Shown here piece by piece: positions 22,541 to 34,880 of a stretch of 64,000 bases of DNA. The notes under the pieces were generated by a model. It was given only the letters and a program-made list of their open reading frames with translations, was not told the DNA's origin and did not search any database. The stretch spans positions 26,938,694-27,002,693 of the forward strand of contig CM017563.1 in the NCBI GenBank assembly GCA_007844125.1, given 5' to 3'. The position numbers and the translations under genes were made by a program. The DNA is from Sinonovacula constricta. Taxonomy: Eukaryota > Mollusca > Bivalvia > Cardiida > Solecurtidae. Every line of letters begins with the position of its first letter. The first letter of the stretch is position 1.

Positions 22541-25500
22541 GAACATTGCCTGGATTATCTGAAGCACTGCTGTCATTAGATTTCAGTGATAAAAACCATG
22601 CCGCCATTATATTCCAGTGGTTAAACCGGTTCTGCCATTATATGCTTCTGCTAAACCTCTTATGCATTTATATTTTAGTGGTAAAAGCCCTTTTCCGTTA
22701 GACCCCAGTTATTAAACTTCTGCTTCCATTATATTCCAGTGGTTAAATAACTGGCGCCATTATAGTTCAGCGATAAAACCCTTCTGCCGTTATATTCCAG
22801 TGGTTTAATCAATTCTGCCCTTACACCAGCGATTATATCCCTTTCTGACGTTACATTTCAGTGATTTAACCCATTCTGCTGTTAGACTCCATTTATAACT
22901 TATTTGTCATAACATTAAAGTGATTAAAGCGATTCTGCCGTTTGATTTAAAATGTTTAACCCCTGCCGCTGTTAGACTCCAGTTATATAAACTCTGCCGC
23001 CGTTAGGTTCTGTGGTTAAACCCCTTCCGCCGTTAGATTCCAGTGGCTAAACGCCTGTCGCTGTTAGATTGCAGTGGTAAAAACCATGCCACCGTTAGAT
23101 TCCAGTGCCTTCATCCCTGCCACTGTTAGATTCACGTGATATAATCTCTGTCGCAGTTATATTCAAGTGATATAACCCCTGCAGCTGTTTCAGATGCTAA
23201 AGCCGTGCCGCCGTTAGATTCCAGTGGTTAAACCCCTGTCACCATAAGATTCCGTTGACTAAACCCCTGCTGTCGTATAAACCGTTTCCGCCATTAGAGT
23301 CCAGAATTAAACCCCTGTCGCCATAAGATTCCAGTGATCAACCACCTGCTGCGGTTAGATTTCAACTGTTATGCCCCGTCTGCCGTCAAATTCTAGTGCT
23401 ATAACCCTTGCTGCCGTTAGGTTTATGTGGTCAAACCCCATCCGCTGTTATATTCCAGTGGCTAAACGCATGCGGCTGTTAGATTGCAGTGGTTAAAACA
23501 TTGTCGCCGTTAATTCCAGTGGCTAAATTCCTGCCACTGTTAGAGACCATTGGCTAAACCGCTGCCGCCGTTAGATTCCTGTGGTCAAACCCCTGCCGCC
23601 GTAAGATTCCTGTGTTCAAACCCATGACGCCGTTAGATTCCAATGGTTAACACGCTGCCGCCTTTAGAGTCATCTGGTCAACACCCTGCGGCCGTTAGTT
23701 TCCCATGGTTAAACCCCTTCCTTCGTCAGAGTCCAGAATTAAAGCACTGCCGCCGTAAGATTCCAGTGGTTAAACCCCTGCAGCCGTAGATTGTAGTGGC
23801 TAATTCCCTGCCACTGTTAGATTCCATTGGCTTAACCCTTTCTGCCGTTAGATTCCCGTGGTTAAACGCCTGCCACCGTTATATTCCTGTGTTTAAACCC
23901 CTGTCGCCGTTTGATAATAGTGATTATAACCTTGCTGCCACTAGATTCAAGTGGTTAAAACTCTGCCGCCATTAGAATCCTGTGGTTAAAGCACTGCCGC
24001 CGTTAGATTTCAGTGGCTAACCCCTGCCGTTTGATTCCAGTCGTTAATCCCCTGCCGCCGTTAGTTTATAGTAATTAAAACCTTGTCACCATTAGATTCT
24101 AGTGGTAAAAACTCTGCCGCCGTTAGATTCCAATGGTTAAATCCCTGCCGCCTTAGACTTTAGTGCTTTAAACCCTGCCACCGTTTGATTCAAGTTGTTA
24201 AAACCCTGTCGCTATTAGATTCCTGTGGTTAACCCCTGCCATGATTTTATTATAGTGATTAAAATCCTACCGCCATTAGATTCCACTGGTAAAAACCCTG
24301 CCGCCTTAGATTTCTGTCGTTAAACCTCTGCTGCCATTAGATTTCAGTGGCTTAGTTGCTGTTACCATTAGATTCCAGTGGTTGAAACCCTGCCGCCATT
24401 AGATTCCTGTCGTTAAACCTCTGTAGCCATTAGATTCCTGTCGTTAAACCCCTGCCGCCGTAAGACTCTATGGATTAAACCTCTACCGCAATCACATTGC
24501 CAGTCTGTCGTTAGATTTATGTGGCTAAAGCCCCGCCATTAGACTCCTGTGCTTAAAAGTCTTGTGCAATTAGACTTCATCGATGAAAACCCATTTGCCA
24601 TCAGATTACACTGATTAAACCCCTTCGGCCATTAGACTTCATTAATTAAACCCATGTCAAAATTAGATTCCAGTGATATAACACCTGCCGCCGTAAGGTT
24701 TCTGTGGTTAAACCCAATCCACCGTTAGACTCCATTGACAAAACCCCTGCCGCCGTTAGATTCAAGTGGTTAAACACACCCCCACCCGCCGTTAGACTCC
24801 ATAGATTAATTCTCTGCTACCATTACATAGCCAGTCTGCTGTAAGATGTATGTGGCTAAAGGCCTTCCTCCATTATATTCCTGTGATTATAAGTCTTCTG
24901 CAATTAAACTTCATTGATGTAAACCCATTTGCCATCAGATTCTACTGATTAAACCCCTCCGGCCATAAGACTTCATTGATTTAACGCACGTCGCCGTTAG
25001 ATTCCAGTAATATTACACCTGCCCCCGTTTAGTTTCTGTGGTTGAACACCATTCGCCGTTAGACTTCAGTGGCTTACCCCTGCAGCCGTTAGACTCCGGT
25101 GATATATCCCCTGCCGCCGTTAGGTTTTTGTGGCTAAACCCTGCCGCCGTTAGATTCCAGTGGTTAAACCCCTTCACCATAAAATTCCAGTGGCTAAATC
25201 CCTGTTGCCATTAGATTCCAGTGACTAAATCCCTGCTGCCATTAGATTCCAGTGACTAAATTCCTGCTGCCATTTAATTCCAGTGACTAAATCACTGCTG
25301 CCATCAGATTCCAGTGACTAAATCCCTGCTGCCATTAGATTCCAGTGGTTAAATCCCTTCAGCATAAGATTCCAGTGGCTAAATCCCTGCTGCCATTAGA
25401 TTCCAGTGACTAAATCCCTGCTGCCATTAGATTCCAGTGACTAAATCCCTGCTGCCATTAGAGTCCTGTGACTAAATCCCTGCTGCCGTTAGATTCCAAT

Positions 25501-28500
25501 GGCAAATTCGCTGTCGTCCTTATATTTTAAGTGGTAAACCTCTGCAGCCATTAGAATCCTGTGGTTTTACCCCTGCAGATGTTAGATTCCATTGGCTTAA
25601 CCCATGCAGCCGTTAGATTCCAGTGGCTAAATCGTTGTCACTGTTAGATTCTATTGGCTTAACCCCTGCGGTTGTTAGATTCTTGTCGTTAAACTGCTAA
25701 CGCCGTTAGATTCCAGGGGCAAACCCCTGCCACCGTTAGATTCCTGTGTTTTAACCCCTGCCGCCATAAGATTATAGTGATTATAACGCTGCCTTCGTTA
25801 GATTCCATTGGTTAATCCCCTGCCGCTGATATATTCCAGTGGTTAATCTCCTGCCGCCCTTAGATTACAGTGAATAAAACCCTGTCGACGTTAGATTCCG
25901 ACTGTTAAACCCTGCCGCCGTAAAGGATCCAGTATTTAAACCCCCTGCCGCAGTTTGATTCTGTTGATTTTTTTTTAATTTATTGTTGATTTATTCCGGT
26001 GATTTGGCCTTGTCGCCATTAGATTCCAGTGATAAAACCGCTTATGCCACATACGACTCTAGTGGTTAAAGCCCTATTACCGCTAAATTCCAGCGGTTTA
26101 ACCTTTGTGCTATTAGATTCTAGTGATATAATACATGACCCCTTTAGATTTCAGTGATAAAACACATTCCGCCGTAAAACTCCAGTGTTAAATGTCTAAC
26201 GCTGTTAGATTCAAGTGGTGAAACCCTGCCGCCGTTAGATTCCAGTGGTCAAACCACTGATGCCGTTAGATTCCAGAGGTTTACCCCCTGCCGCCATTAG
26301 AGTTCTGTGGTTAAACCACTGCTGCTGATAGATTCCAGCAGTTAAAACCATGCCGCCGTTATTTTTCTGTGGTTAAAAACCATCGACCGCTTGATTCTAG
26401 TGGCTTAACCCCTGCCACCGTTAAATTCATGTGGTCAAAACCCTGACGCAATTAGATTCAAATGGTCAGCAACCTGCCGCTCTAGTGCCAAAATTAAAGC
26501 CCTGTCACCATTATATTTCAGTGGTTAAACCCTTGCCGCCGTTAGACTCTATGGACTAAGCCTCTGCCGCTATTACATTGCCAGTCTGCCGTTAAATTTA
26601 AGTGGCTAAAGCCATGGCGCCATTAGATTTCTGTTGTTAAAAGTCTTCTGCAATTAGACTTTATTGATTTAACCTCTTTGCCATCAGATTTCACTGATTA
26701 TACCCTCTTTTACTGTAATTAGATTCCAGTGATAAAACACGCCGCCGTTAGGTTTCTGTGGTTATTCGCCGTTAGACTCCAGTGGCTTAAGCCCTGCTGC
26801 CGTTAGATTCCAGTGCTTAAACACCTGCCGCCTTTAGATTCCTGTTGTGAAACCCCATCCGCCGTTAGAGCCCAGAGATAAACCCCATCCGCTATTAGAA
26901 TCCTGTGGTTAAACCTCACGCGCCGTTAGATTCATGTGGTTTAATCCTGCGGTTAAACCCCGTCCGCCGTCAGATTCCTGTGGTTAAACCCCATCCGCCG
27001 TTAAAACCAAGAGTTTTACCCAATCCGCCGTTTGATTCCTGTTGTTTAACCCCATCCGCCTTTAGACTCCTGTTGTGAAACCCCATCCGCCGTTAAAGCC
27101 CAGAGATAAACCCCATCCGCCGTTAGAGCCCAGAGTTAAACCCCATCAGCCGTTAGATTCCTGTGGTTTAAACCCATCCGCCGTTAGAGCCCAGAGTTTT
27201 ACCCCATCAGGCGTTAGATTCCTTTGATTAAACCCAATCCGCCGTAAGAGTCCAGAGGTAAACCCCATCCGCCGTAAAACCCCGTTAGAGCCCAGAGTTA
27301 AACACCATCCGCCATTAGATTCCTGTGGTTAAACCCCCTCCGCCGTCAGATTCCTGTGATTACAACCCATCCCCGGTTAGAGCCCAGAGTTAAATCCCCT
27401 GCCGCCATTAGATTTCTGTTGTTAAACCCGCCGTTGGATTCCTGTGGTTAAACCCCATTCGCCGTTTAAGCCCAGAGATTAACCCCAACCGCTAATTGAT
27501 TCCTGTGGTTTAACCCCATCCGCCATTAGATTCCTGTGGTTAAATCCCATCCGCCGTTATATTCCTGTGGTTAAACCCCAACCACCGTTAGATTCCTGTG
27601 GTTAAACACAATCCGCCGTTTGATCCCAGAGTTCAACCTCATTCGCCCTTAGATTCCTGTGGTTAAACCCCATCCGCCGTCAGATTCCTGTGATTACAAC
27701 CCATCCGCAGTTACAGCCCAGGGTTAAACCCCCTGCCGCCATTAGATTTCTGTGGTTAAACCCAATCCGCCGTTAGATCCCAGAGTTAAACCTCATTCGC
27801 CGTTAGTTTCCTGTGGTTAAACCCCATCCACAGTTAAAGCCCAGAGTTAAACCCCATCCGCCGTTAGATTCCTGTGGTTAAACCCCATCCGCCGTTAGAT
27901 TCCTGTGGTTTAATCCCATCCGCCGTTAGATGTCTGTGGTTAAACCCCATCCGCCGTCAGATTCCTGTGATTACACCTCATCCGTCGTTAAAGCCCAGAG
28001 TTAAACCCCCTGTCGCCATTAGATTCCAGTGGTTAAACCAAATCCGCCGTACGACCCCAATCTGCCGTTATGTTCCTGTGGTTAAACCCCATCCGCCGTT
28101 AGAGCCCAGAGTAAAACCCCATCCGCTAATAAATTCCTGTGGTTAAACCCCATCCGCGTTAGATTCCTGTGGCTAAACCCCATCCGTCGTAAGATTCCTG
28201 CGGTTAAACCCCGTACGCCGTCAGATTCCTGTGGTTAAACCCCATCCACTGTTAGAGCCCAGAGTAAAACCCCTGCCGCCATTAGATTCCTGTGGTTAAA
28301 CACCATCCACCGTAAGATTCCTGCGGTTAAACCCCGTCCGCCGTCAGATTCCTGTGGTTAAACCCCATCCGCCGTTAGATTCCTGTGGTTAAACCCCATC
28401 CTCCGTCAGACTTCTGTGGTTAAACCCCATCCGCCGTTAGAGCCCAGAGTTAAAACCCTGCCGCCATTAGATTTCTGTGGTTAAACCCCATCCTCCGTCA

Positions 28501-28920
28501 GATTCCTGTGGTTAAACCCCATTCGCCGTTAGAGCCCAGAGTTAAATCCCTGCTGCCATTAGATTCCCGTGGTTACACCCAATCCGCTGTTAGATTCTTG
28601 TGGTTAAACCCCATCCGCCGTTAGATTCCAGAGGTTAAACCCCTCCTTACATAAGATTACTGTGGCTAAACCTCATCTGCCGTTAGATTCCTGTGGCTTA
28701 ACCCAATCCGCCGTTATATTCCTGTGGTTAAACTCCATCCGCCGTTAGAGCCCAAAGTTAAACCCCATTCCGCCCGTTAGAGCCCAGAGTTAAGCCCCAT
28801 GCCGCCGTTAGATTCCTGTGTTTAAACCCCATCCGCCGTACGATTTCAGAGATATAACCCCTGCCGCCATTAGTTTGCTTTGGTTAAATCCCTGCCGTCA
28901 TTACATTCCTGTTGTTAAAC
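22541..28920. repeat. Decayed 31-bp satellite, about 200 copies over 6.4 kb
   Basis: The unit approximates ccgccgttagattccagtgg followed by ttaaacccctg and is cleanest at 25207-25480, where gccattag recurs every 31 bp. The left two thirds are highly diverged. From about 26,900 on, a subfamily with 'cctgtggttaaaccccatcc' and a 'gagcccagagttaaacccca' variant is more uniform. Open frames inside (for example 27874-28146) are incidental. Confidence 0.93.
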
Positions 28921-30060
28921 CATAGACATATAGTAACGGGTAAGCCGACTGCGCAAGGTGCGCGAATCTTCCATTTTCGCAGCGCAATCACCGGGAGTCA
29001 TAGAAAGCCTTCTGGTCAGTGTTTTGCAGGCAATAGCATAAAGCTGACAAATAAAACAGAGATTTGAAAAAAGAAACGGCCACGCAAAATGAATCAACTT
29101 GAAAATGGATTGCAGGTAAATATCTTCTTTGTATGTGTATTCATCGCCTGCTTTTAGTTTTCCATGAATCGGCAGTAAACATATCGTAACCAAGTACACT
29201 ATAATCAAAGGACCCGAATTCTGAATGAATCATAGACAACGTCCCATTTAGGCCTTATTTTTTGCTGCCCATTTTCCTTAAATATTTTCATAGCTAATAC
29301 TGTGAAACTGGTAGTATTTATTATGGCTTATGTTTGCCAAAACTGCACGGAGAGAGGTAAAATATTTAATTAAAATAAAATAAGTCGTTTCTTGGAGACA
29401 AAGGAGGAAAACTGCGCAAAGACAGATGGTGGAAAAGATTAAGCGTGCAAGAATTGGAAGAAAAAGAAGCACACTCAACTATCAATATTTGAACAAAAGT
29501 ATAAAGTATAATTAGATTATACTGTGTCTATAGAGTATGCACTTAATTGTCATTGTGTACTGATTTTAGGAATAAGACAACTGTAATGAATGCCCTGACC
29601 AAGAGACGTCTCTGCCTGGCCTGTGCCTGTTGCTCTGAGACGTTCAACTTGTACGGGGGAATTTTAAACATATCTTGGAGCCAGAATTCTTCCAGACAAT
29701 ATTAAAAATTACCATTGGGTTGTAAGATGTCAAAATATTCATTTTCTGTTATAACGGAACATTTTGAGAAACAACTAACAACATTGCAGCTGTGGTCTTC
29801 TTTGTGTGTTAAATTTTGATATATATCGTATTGACAAACAGAGCTTATTACCTACTTCTGAAATATAGTTTTAACATTTCATATCAGGGGAACCCGGGAT
29901 TACATATTTTAGTACACTTATTAAAAATTGAGTAAATGTAGAAACTCCATTACTTGAATTTTTTATATATTTTTTGTTTTTTGTTTTGACAATATAAAAA
30001 TGTCAAAGTTCAGAGTTAAACTAGACACAGCAATACATGTCGCGGATCCTCCAATGAACC
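28921..30060. other. AT-rich spacer between the 31-bp and 33-bp arrays
   Basis: No gene is supported. A relatively GC-rich patch at 29580-29660 (Cys-rich in one frame) could be an exon but has no family match. The first THAP exon, expected upstream of 30989, could not be located here. Confidence 0.4.
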
Positions 30061-30470
30061 TTGCTGCTCACATGACCAGCGCATCCACTGTACCATGCCG
30101 CACAAATGGTCAGCATCATCCACTGTACCTGGCAAAATAGATGACAAGCATCGTTCACTGTATCCTCCCCTGTACAATGCCTCACACGTGGCTAGCATCC
30201 TTCAATTTATCTTGCCACACACATATTGCCAGCATCATTCACTGAACCTTTTCACAAACAAGACCAGCATTCTCCACGGTACCGTGCCACACCGATGGCC
30301 AGCAACCTTCACTGTACCTTACCAAACACATGGCCAGCATCCTCCACTGTACCCTGGCGCATACGGCCAGCATTCTTCACTGTACCATATCCTACACAAG
30401 GTCAACATCCTCCACAATACCTTGCCCTACACATGGTCAACATCATACATGGTACCTTGCCAATGACTGG
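30061..30470. repeat. 33-bp minisatellite, left island (diverged)
   Basis: Roughly 12 copies of a unit like ggccagcatcctccactgta, ccttgccacacat. They are more diverged than, but clearly the same family as, the array at 33.6-34.9 kb. Confidence 0.85.
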
Positions 30471-30685
30471 GCTAAGTACATGTAATTCAATGTCACAAGA
30501 CGTTAGGATAAGTAATACATGTCGGCTAAGAGTTGATTTTTTCGTTTAAATGGGATGGCCCTGTAGATATGATGCACTAGCCTAGCTACTGGTATTTCCA
30601 TGTCTGATTTAGCATATACTCAGTACACATACCTTGGACATCTTCTAGTGCCATAAATTGTTCTGTAGTGCATATAGGCATAAAG

Positions 30686-30897
30686 AAAATCTTAGAGGAG
30701 ACAATAATCCTGGTCCTAACAGGGATTTGAACCCGGGACCTTCAGATCAGTAGGCTGACACTCAACCACGTCGCTTAAGGGTTACCTTGCTGTTGGGTTA
30801 ACCCTTTAGCGACGTGGTTGAGTGCCTGGCCTACTGATCTGGCGGACCGGGTTCGAATCCCAGTTAGGGCCAGGATTATTGTCTCCTCTGAGATTTA
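30686..30897. mobile_element. Head-to-head tRNA-derived SINE copies forming a palindrome
   Basis: Arms 30686-30785 and 30798-30897 are reverse complements at very roughly 85-90% identity, separated by about 12 bp. The right arm read on + has an A-box-like segment (tggttgagtgcctgg) and a canonical Pol III B box (gggttcgaatcc), spaced as in tRNA genes. It does not give a clean cloverleaf, so a SINE head is preferred over a tRNA gene. It lies about 90 bp before the THAP exon's acceptor. Confidence 0.75.
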
Positions 30898-30988
30898 CTT
30901 TAGTTCTTAGTATTTAGGTGAGGTTTAGTGAGCTTTTAATACACTATACTGGGTAATACCATACTTAAATTTCCTGTTTATTTTTCAG

Positions 30989-31188
30989 TTTCCCAAACAA
31001 AAGACAAGTTGCCTGAACGGCACAGCAAGTGGATTGTAGGTTGTAGAAGGGCTGGTGCTACACCTTCCAAGCATGCGCTTGTCTGCAGCCAGCACTTCAC
31101 TGAAGACGTTATTGACTGCACTGGCCAGATAACGAGACTGCGGGGTGGAGCCGTCCCAACAATTGTTGACCTTCCAGTACAACTTCAG
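30989..31188 (+). CDS. THAP-domain protein, exon with the C-terminal part of the zinc finger
   Basis: The acceptor is TTTTTCAG (ends 30988) and the donor GTATTT (31189), leaving phase 0. The two leading bases complete an upstream codon. The peptide has the second half of a THAP C2CH zinc-dependent DNA-binding domain: R-H-S-K-W-I, then P-S-K-H-A-L-V-C-S-Q-H-F (the zinc-binding Cys-x2-His), then RLRGGAVPTI, matching the family's AVPTI box. The first two zinc cysteines and the start codon must be in an upstream exon not identified here. THAP proteins are DNA-binding nuclear factors or domesticated P-element relatives. Whether this is a functional gene or a remnant cannot be decided. Confidence 0.75.
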
Positions 31189-31488
31189 GTATTTTATACT
31201 ATATAAAATTATTTAATTACTGCATTATTGTGACAGTAAGCAAAATTTGTTGATTGTCTTATAACATTTGAAAATACCATTTGTTATCATTTAAGAAGAA
31301 AAAATCCTTGAAATAATACTGCATGGAAAATACTTTTAAATAATCAGCCCAGAAATGAGGTAAATATCCATGGCAGCTGAAAACAAACATAATAAAACAC
31401 CCAGACACAGTTACTTTATAACATGTTTGTGTTTATTATTGACCTGATTATCTTTGTAATTAATTGTAAGTATTATTTATTTTTGCAG

Positions 31489-31542
31489 AAGAAAATGGTT
31501 CCTCGCAAAACTCTGACGTCACTGCAAGAGTGCACCACATGA
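31489..31542 (+). CDS. THAP-domain protein, probable terminal exon
   Basis: After a 300-bp intron, acceptor TTTTGCAG (ends 31488) opens a phase-0 exon of 17 codons (KKMVPRKTLTSLQECTT) ending in TGA. It is consistent in frame with the preceding exon but has no domain match. The protein would then end soon after the THAP domain, which is short for the family. Alternative splicing to a later exon is possible. AATAAA hexamers occur at 32210 and 32734. Confidence 0.45.
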   Translation, partial: KKMVPRKTLTSLQECTT

Positions 31543-33535
31543 CCAAGACTTTAAATTTGTGACAGAAGGGAAAAACAATGCGAAATAACTCAAACAAAAA
31601 AACAAACAAAACAGTTCTTTTTAAAAGACAATAAGTACACATTTGTAAGAGATACAATATTTTAGTTGAAGTCAACTGAGATAAAGAGAAAGCCCCAAGG
31701 AAACATAGCCTGATGGTGTTAAGTTTTGTACATCTTCACATCCATGTATACATGTGTATTTGAAAGACTTCAATTCTGTGGAAGATTTAAGCCACATTTG
31801 TGGAATATTTGTCCAATATCTTTGCTTTAAAAGACCTGCTGTTGTAAAGCAGCTTAATTCTTGTGCATTGTTTAGTAAATTCATACTTATTATACAAAGT
31901 CTCCAGGACTCATTCTGAGCATAGACATTGTAAATATTTTTTATATAAAACTCTAATGATTGCTACTAAAGCATAAATGAACTTGAGATTTCATATGCTA
32001 GTTTGAAAGAACTATGCACACACAAACTATACACATTTTGAGAAAATCAGTTCTTGTCCATGTGATAGAAAATCACTTGTTCCATATTATGCAATTTGTT
32101 TTTCTACTTCACTGTCATAATACTTTTTCGTGTTGCCCTTTCAAAGAAAAGCAAAGGGATCGCTTTGCCGCTCTATGTTAACTTTTTTTTATTTTGACCA
32201 AGGTGTTCAAATAAACACTTATCTACATGTAGTTAAATTGGAGATTCAACATTGTGACTTCTTGAAATCACGCGTTCTGTGCTTTGGTTCCTTCTAACAA
32301 AGATATTATGTTAGCTAATTAAATATGCATTAAGATTCATAGTATTATAAAGCTATGTTTTAGTAAACATTTTTGAAAATGTTTTATTACTTCAAACATC
32401 TTTTATAAACTAGCATAGTGAGCTGAAATTTAACAAACAAGTTTTTATTAATAACATTAATATAAGGGCATGTCATGCATGTTACCTTAGTATTCTACAC
32501 AAATTAAAAATATTCTTACCTCAACCAAAACCTTTTGCAAATCTTGAGCATTTAACTTTGCTGTATGAACATTTATTTCTTTAAATGCTTACAGTTTGTA
32601 TTATTAAAACAAGTGGCATATTTAAAATTTATGTTATGATGTCACACGTAAATTAGTGATTTTCATTGTTTGGTAATAATATTTTAGTGTATAACTGTGG
32701 TCAGACTACAAAATTGTATTGATAATGAGTATAAATAAAAGCTACGAACTGATTGACTTACTAATTCTTATTGTTGTGTCCTGTGATGTTGAAGATTTTG
32801 GTGCTGCCATGTGTGATTCCTCATGCAAAGTGAACTAGATAGATCTAGTATTAACGAAAATTATTATCTTTAATAAAACATACACGCCAAGTATAATCAG
32901 TAACTTATATGGTACTCAAAACCTCAGTCTCTGTAGGTGTACATCTACATGTTTGCATATAAACATGGCAAACATATTAAAGTGATTTTAATGAAAAAAC
33001 AATAGCTAAGTGTATGCATCATCTTCTGGGATCGTGCAACAAAGTACTGAAAATTCTTATAACTTTTTTATTCATATTTTTAAATCCAATATTTGGCCTC
33101 AGTCTGGCTACCAGAAATACTTGCTTATATTGTTCTTAACATTAGTTTATGTACCAAGTAGATCTGAATAGTCCGTTATAATTGAAATAAAAGAGAAAAA
33201 TAACATTACTCTAACTGTAGTCATAGTCATCAGTATAGTCATCCTGTACATAAATCATATAAGAGCGATACAATAGGGGAAAATCCCCTATATACTTCTC
33301 GATCGTTACATCCAATCTAGATTCCTACTATGTACAGCATCATGTCTATAAATCAGATCAGGTAAAATTAATTTAAATAATATGAATTACTATGCATATA
33401 AAGACACAAAAGATATAAACTACTGCAGAAAATGTGTCGTTTAATACTCTGAAGGAAATAAAAATACATAAAACGCGCAGTGTTATCGGAAAATATTCTA
33501 CGATTTTCCTTGTATAATCATAGCGTATCTAATGT
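31543..33535. other. AT-rich DNA downstream of the THAP exons
   Basis: Probably 3' UTR and intergenic sequence. No coding motif or repeat family is recognised. Confidence 0.4.
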
Positions 33536-33540
33536 GCTCT

Positions 33541-33576
33541 CCAAGATGGCGGCCAATAGCGCACGGGTTATAAATA
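33541..33576 (+). promoter_or_regulatory. Candidate core promoter (YY1-like, CCAAT, TATA)
   Basis: A compact CpG-containing island in AT-rich surroundings. AAGATGGCGGC (33543-33553) matches the YY1 consensus, GCCAAT overlaps it, and TATAAATA (33569-33576) follows within 20 bp on the + strand. Transcription from it would run into the 33-bp minisatellite. This is motif evidence only. Confidence 0.35.
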
Positions 33577-33625
33577 GCGCGCCCGGTCTATCTATTTATA
33601 TGTCTATGACCTAGCCTGACATGGG

Positions 33626-34880
33626 CAGCTTTCTCCACTATACATAGCCACACGTATGGCCATCCTCCTCCTCTGTACCTTGCAACACACAAGACAGCAT
33701 TCTCCACTGTATCTTGCAACAAACATGGCCAGTATCCTCAACTCTACCTTCCTACCACAAACAAGACCAGCATTCTCCACGGTACCTTGCCACGCACAAG
33801 ACCAGCATTATACACTGTACCTTGCCACACACATGGCCAGTATCATCTACTGTACATTGAAACACATGGCAGCATCACCCACCGTACCTTGCCACAAATG
33901 ACCAGCATCATCCAATGTACCTTGTCACACACGGTCAGCATTCTCCACTCTAACTTGCAAGGCCAACAATATACACACAGCCTTGCCACAGGGGGTCAGC
34001 ATCCTACACTGTACCTTGCCAAACATGACCAGCATCAGACACTGTACTTTGCCACACATGACCAGCATCCTCCACCATACCTTGCCACACATGGCCAGCA
34101 TCCGCCATTGCACCTTGCCAGACATGACCAGCATCCTCCACCCTACCTTGCCACACGTGGCCAGCATCCGCTTTGGTACCTTGCCAGACATGACCAGCAT
34201 CCGCCATTGAACCTTGCCAGACATGGCCAGCATCCTCCACCATACCTTGCCAGACATGACCAGCATCCGCCATTGTACCTTGCCAGACATGACCAGCATC
34301 CTCCACCATACCTTGCCAGACATGACCAGCATCCGCCATTGTACCTTGCCAGACATGACCAGCATCCTCCACCATACCTTGCCACACATGACCAGCATCC
34401 TCCACCATACCTTGCCAGACATGACCAGCATCCTCCACCATACCTTGCCAGACATGGCCAGCATCCGCCATCGTACCTTGCCAGACATGGCCAGCATCCG
34501 CCATTGTACCTTGTCAGACATGGCCAGCATCCTCCCTTGTACATTGACACACACGACCGGCATCCTCCACCATACCTTGCCACACATGGCCAGCATCCTT
34601 CACTGTACCTTGCAAGACCTGCCCAGCATCCTCTACTCTACGTTGGTACACACATGGCCAACATCCTCCACTGTACCTTGCCACACATGACCAGCAAGCT
34701 TTACTGTACGTTGGTACACACATGGCCAACATCATCCACCCTTCCTTGGCACATCCTCTTTCACTGTACCTTGAAACATACATGACCGGCATCCTCCACT
34801 TAACTTTGCCACACACATGGCCAGCATCCTCCAATGTACATTGGCACACACAAGACCAGCATCCTCCACTTTATCTTCCC
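33626..34880. repeat. 33-bp minisatellite, right island (about 37 copies)
   Basis: The unit ttgccagacatgaccagcat, cctccaccatacc recurs every 33 bp and is most homogeneous at 34040-34520. Because 33 is 11 x 3, frames stay open on both strands as 11-residue repeats (+: 332 codons at 33787-34785; -: 223 codons at 33925-34596). No signal peptide, domain or conserved flank supports a gene. Confidence 0.95.

Noticed and set aside
28915..29478. Two - strand open frames (97 and 66 codons) with hydrophobic stretches
   Set aside because: No splice context, homologous motif or conserved pattern; length is within chance for AT-rich DNA.
29580..29660. Possible first THAP exon (Cys-rich)
   Set aside because: Cysteine spacing does not match the THAP C-x2-4-C start and no consistent donor phase was found.
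30798..30897. Functional tRNA gene
   Set aside because: A- and B-box-like motifs are present but no clean cloverleaf forms, and an inverted second copy indicates a SINE.
33925..34785. Overlapping 332-codon (+) and 223-codon (-) frames
   Set aside because: The 33-bp unit keeps frames open on both strands at once; only a possible transcript is raised as a finding.
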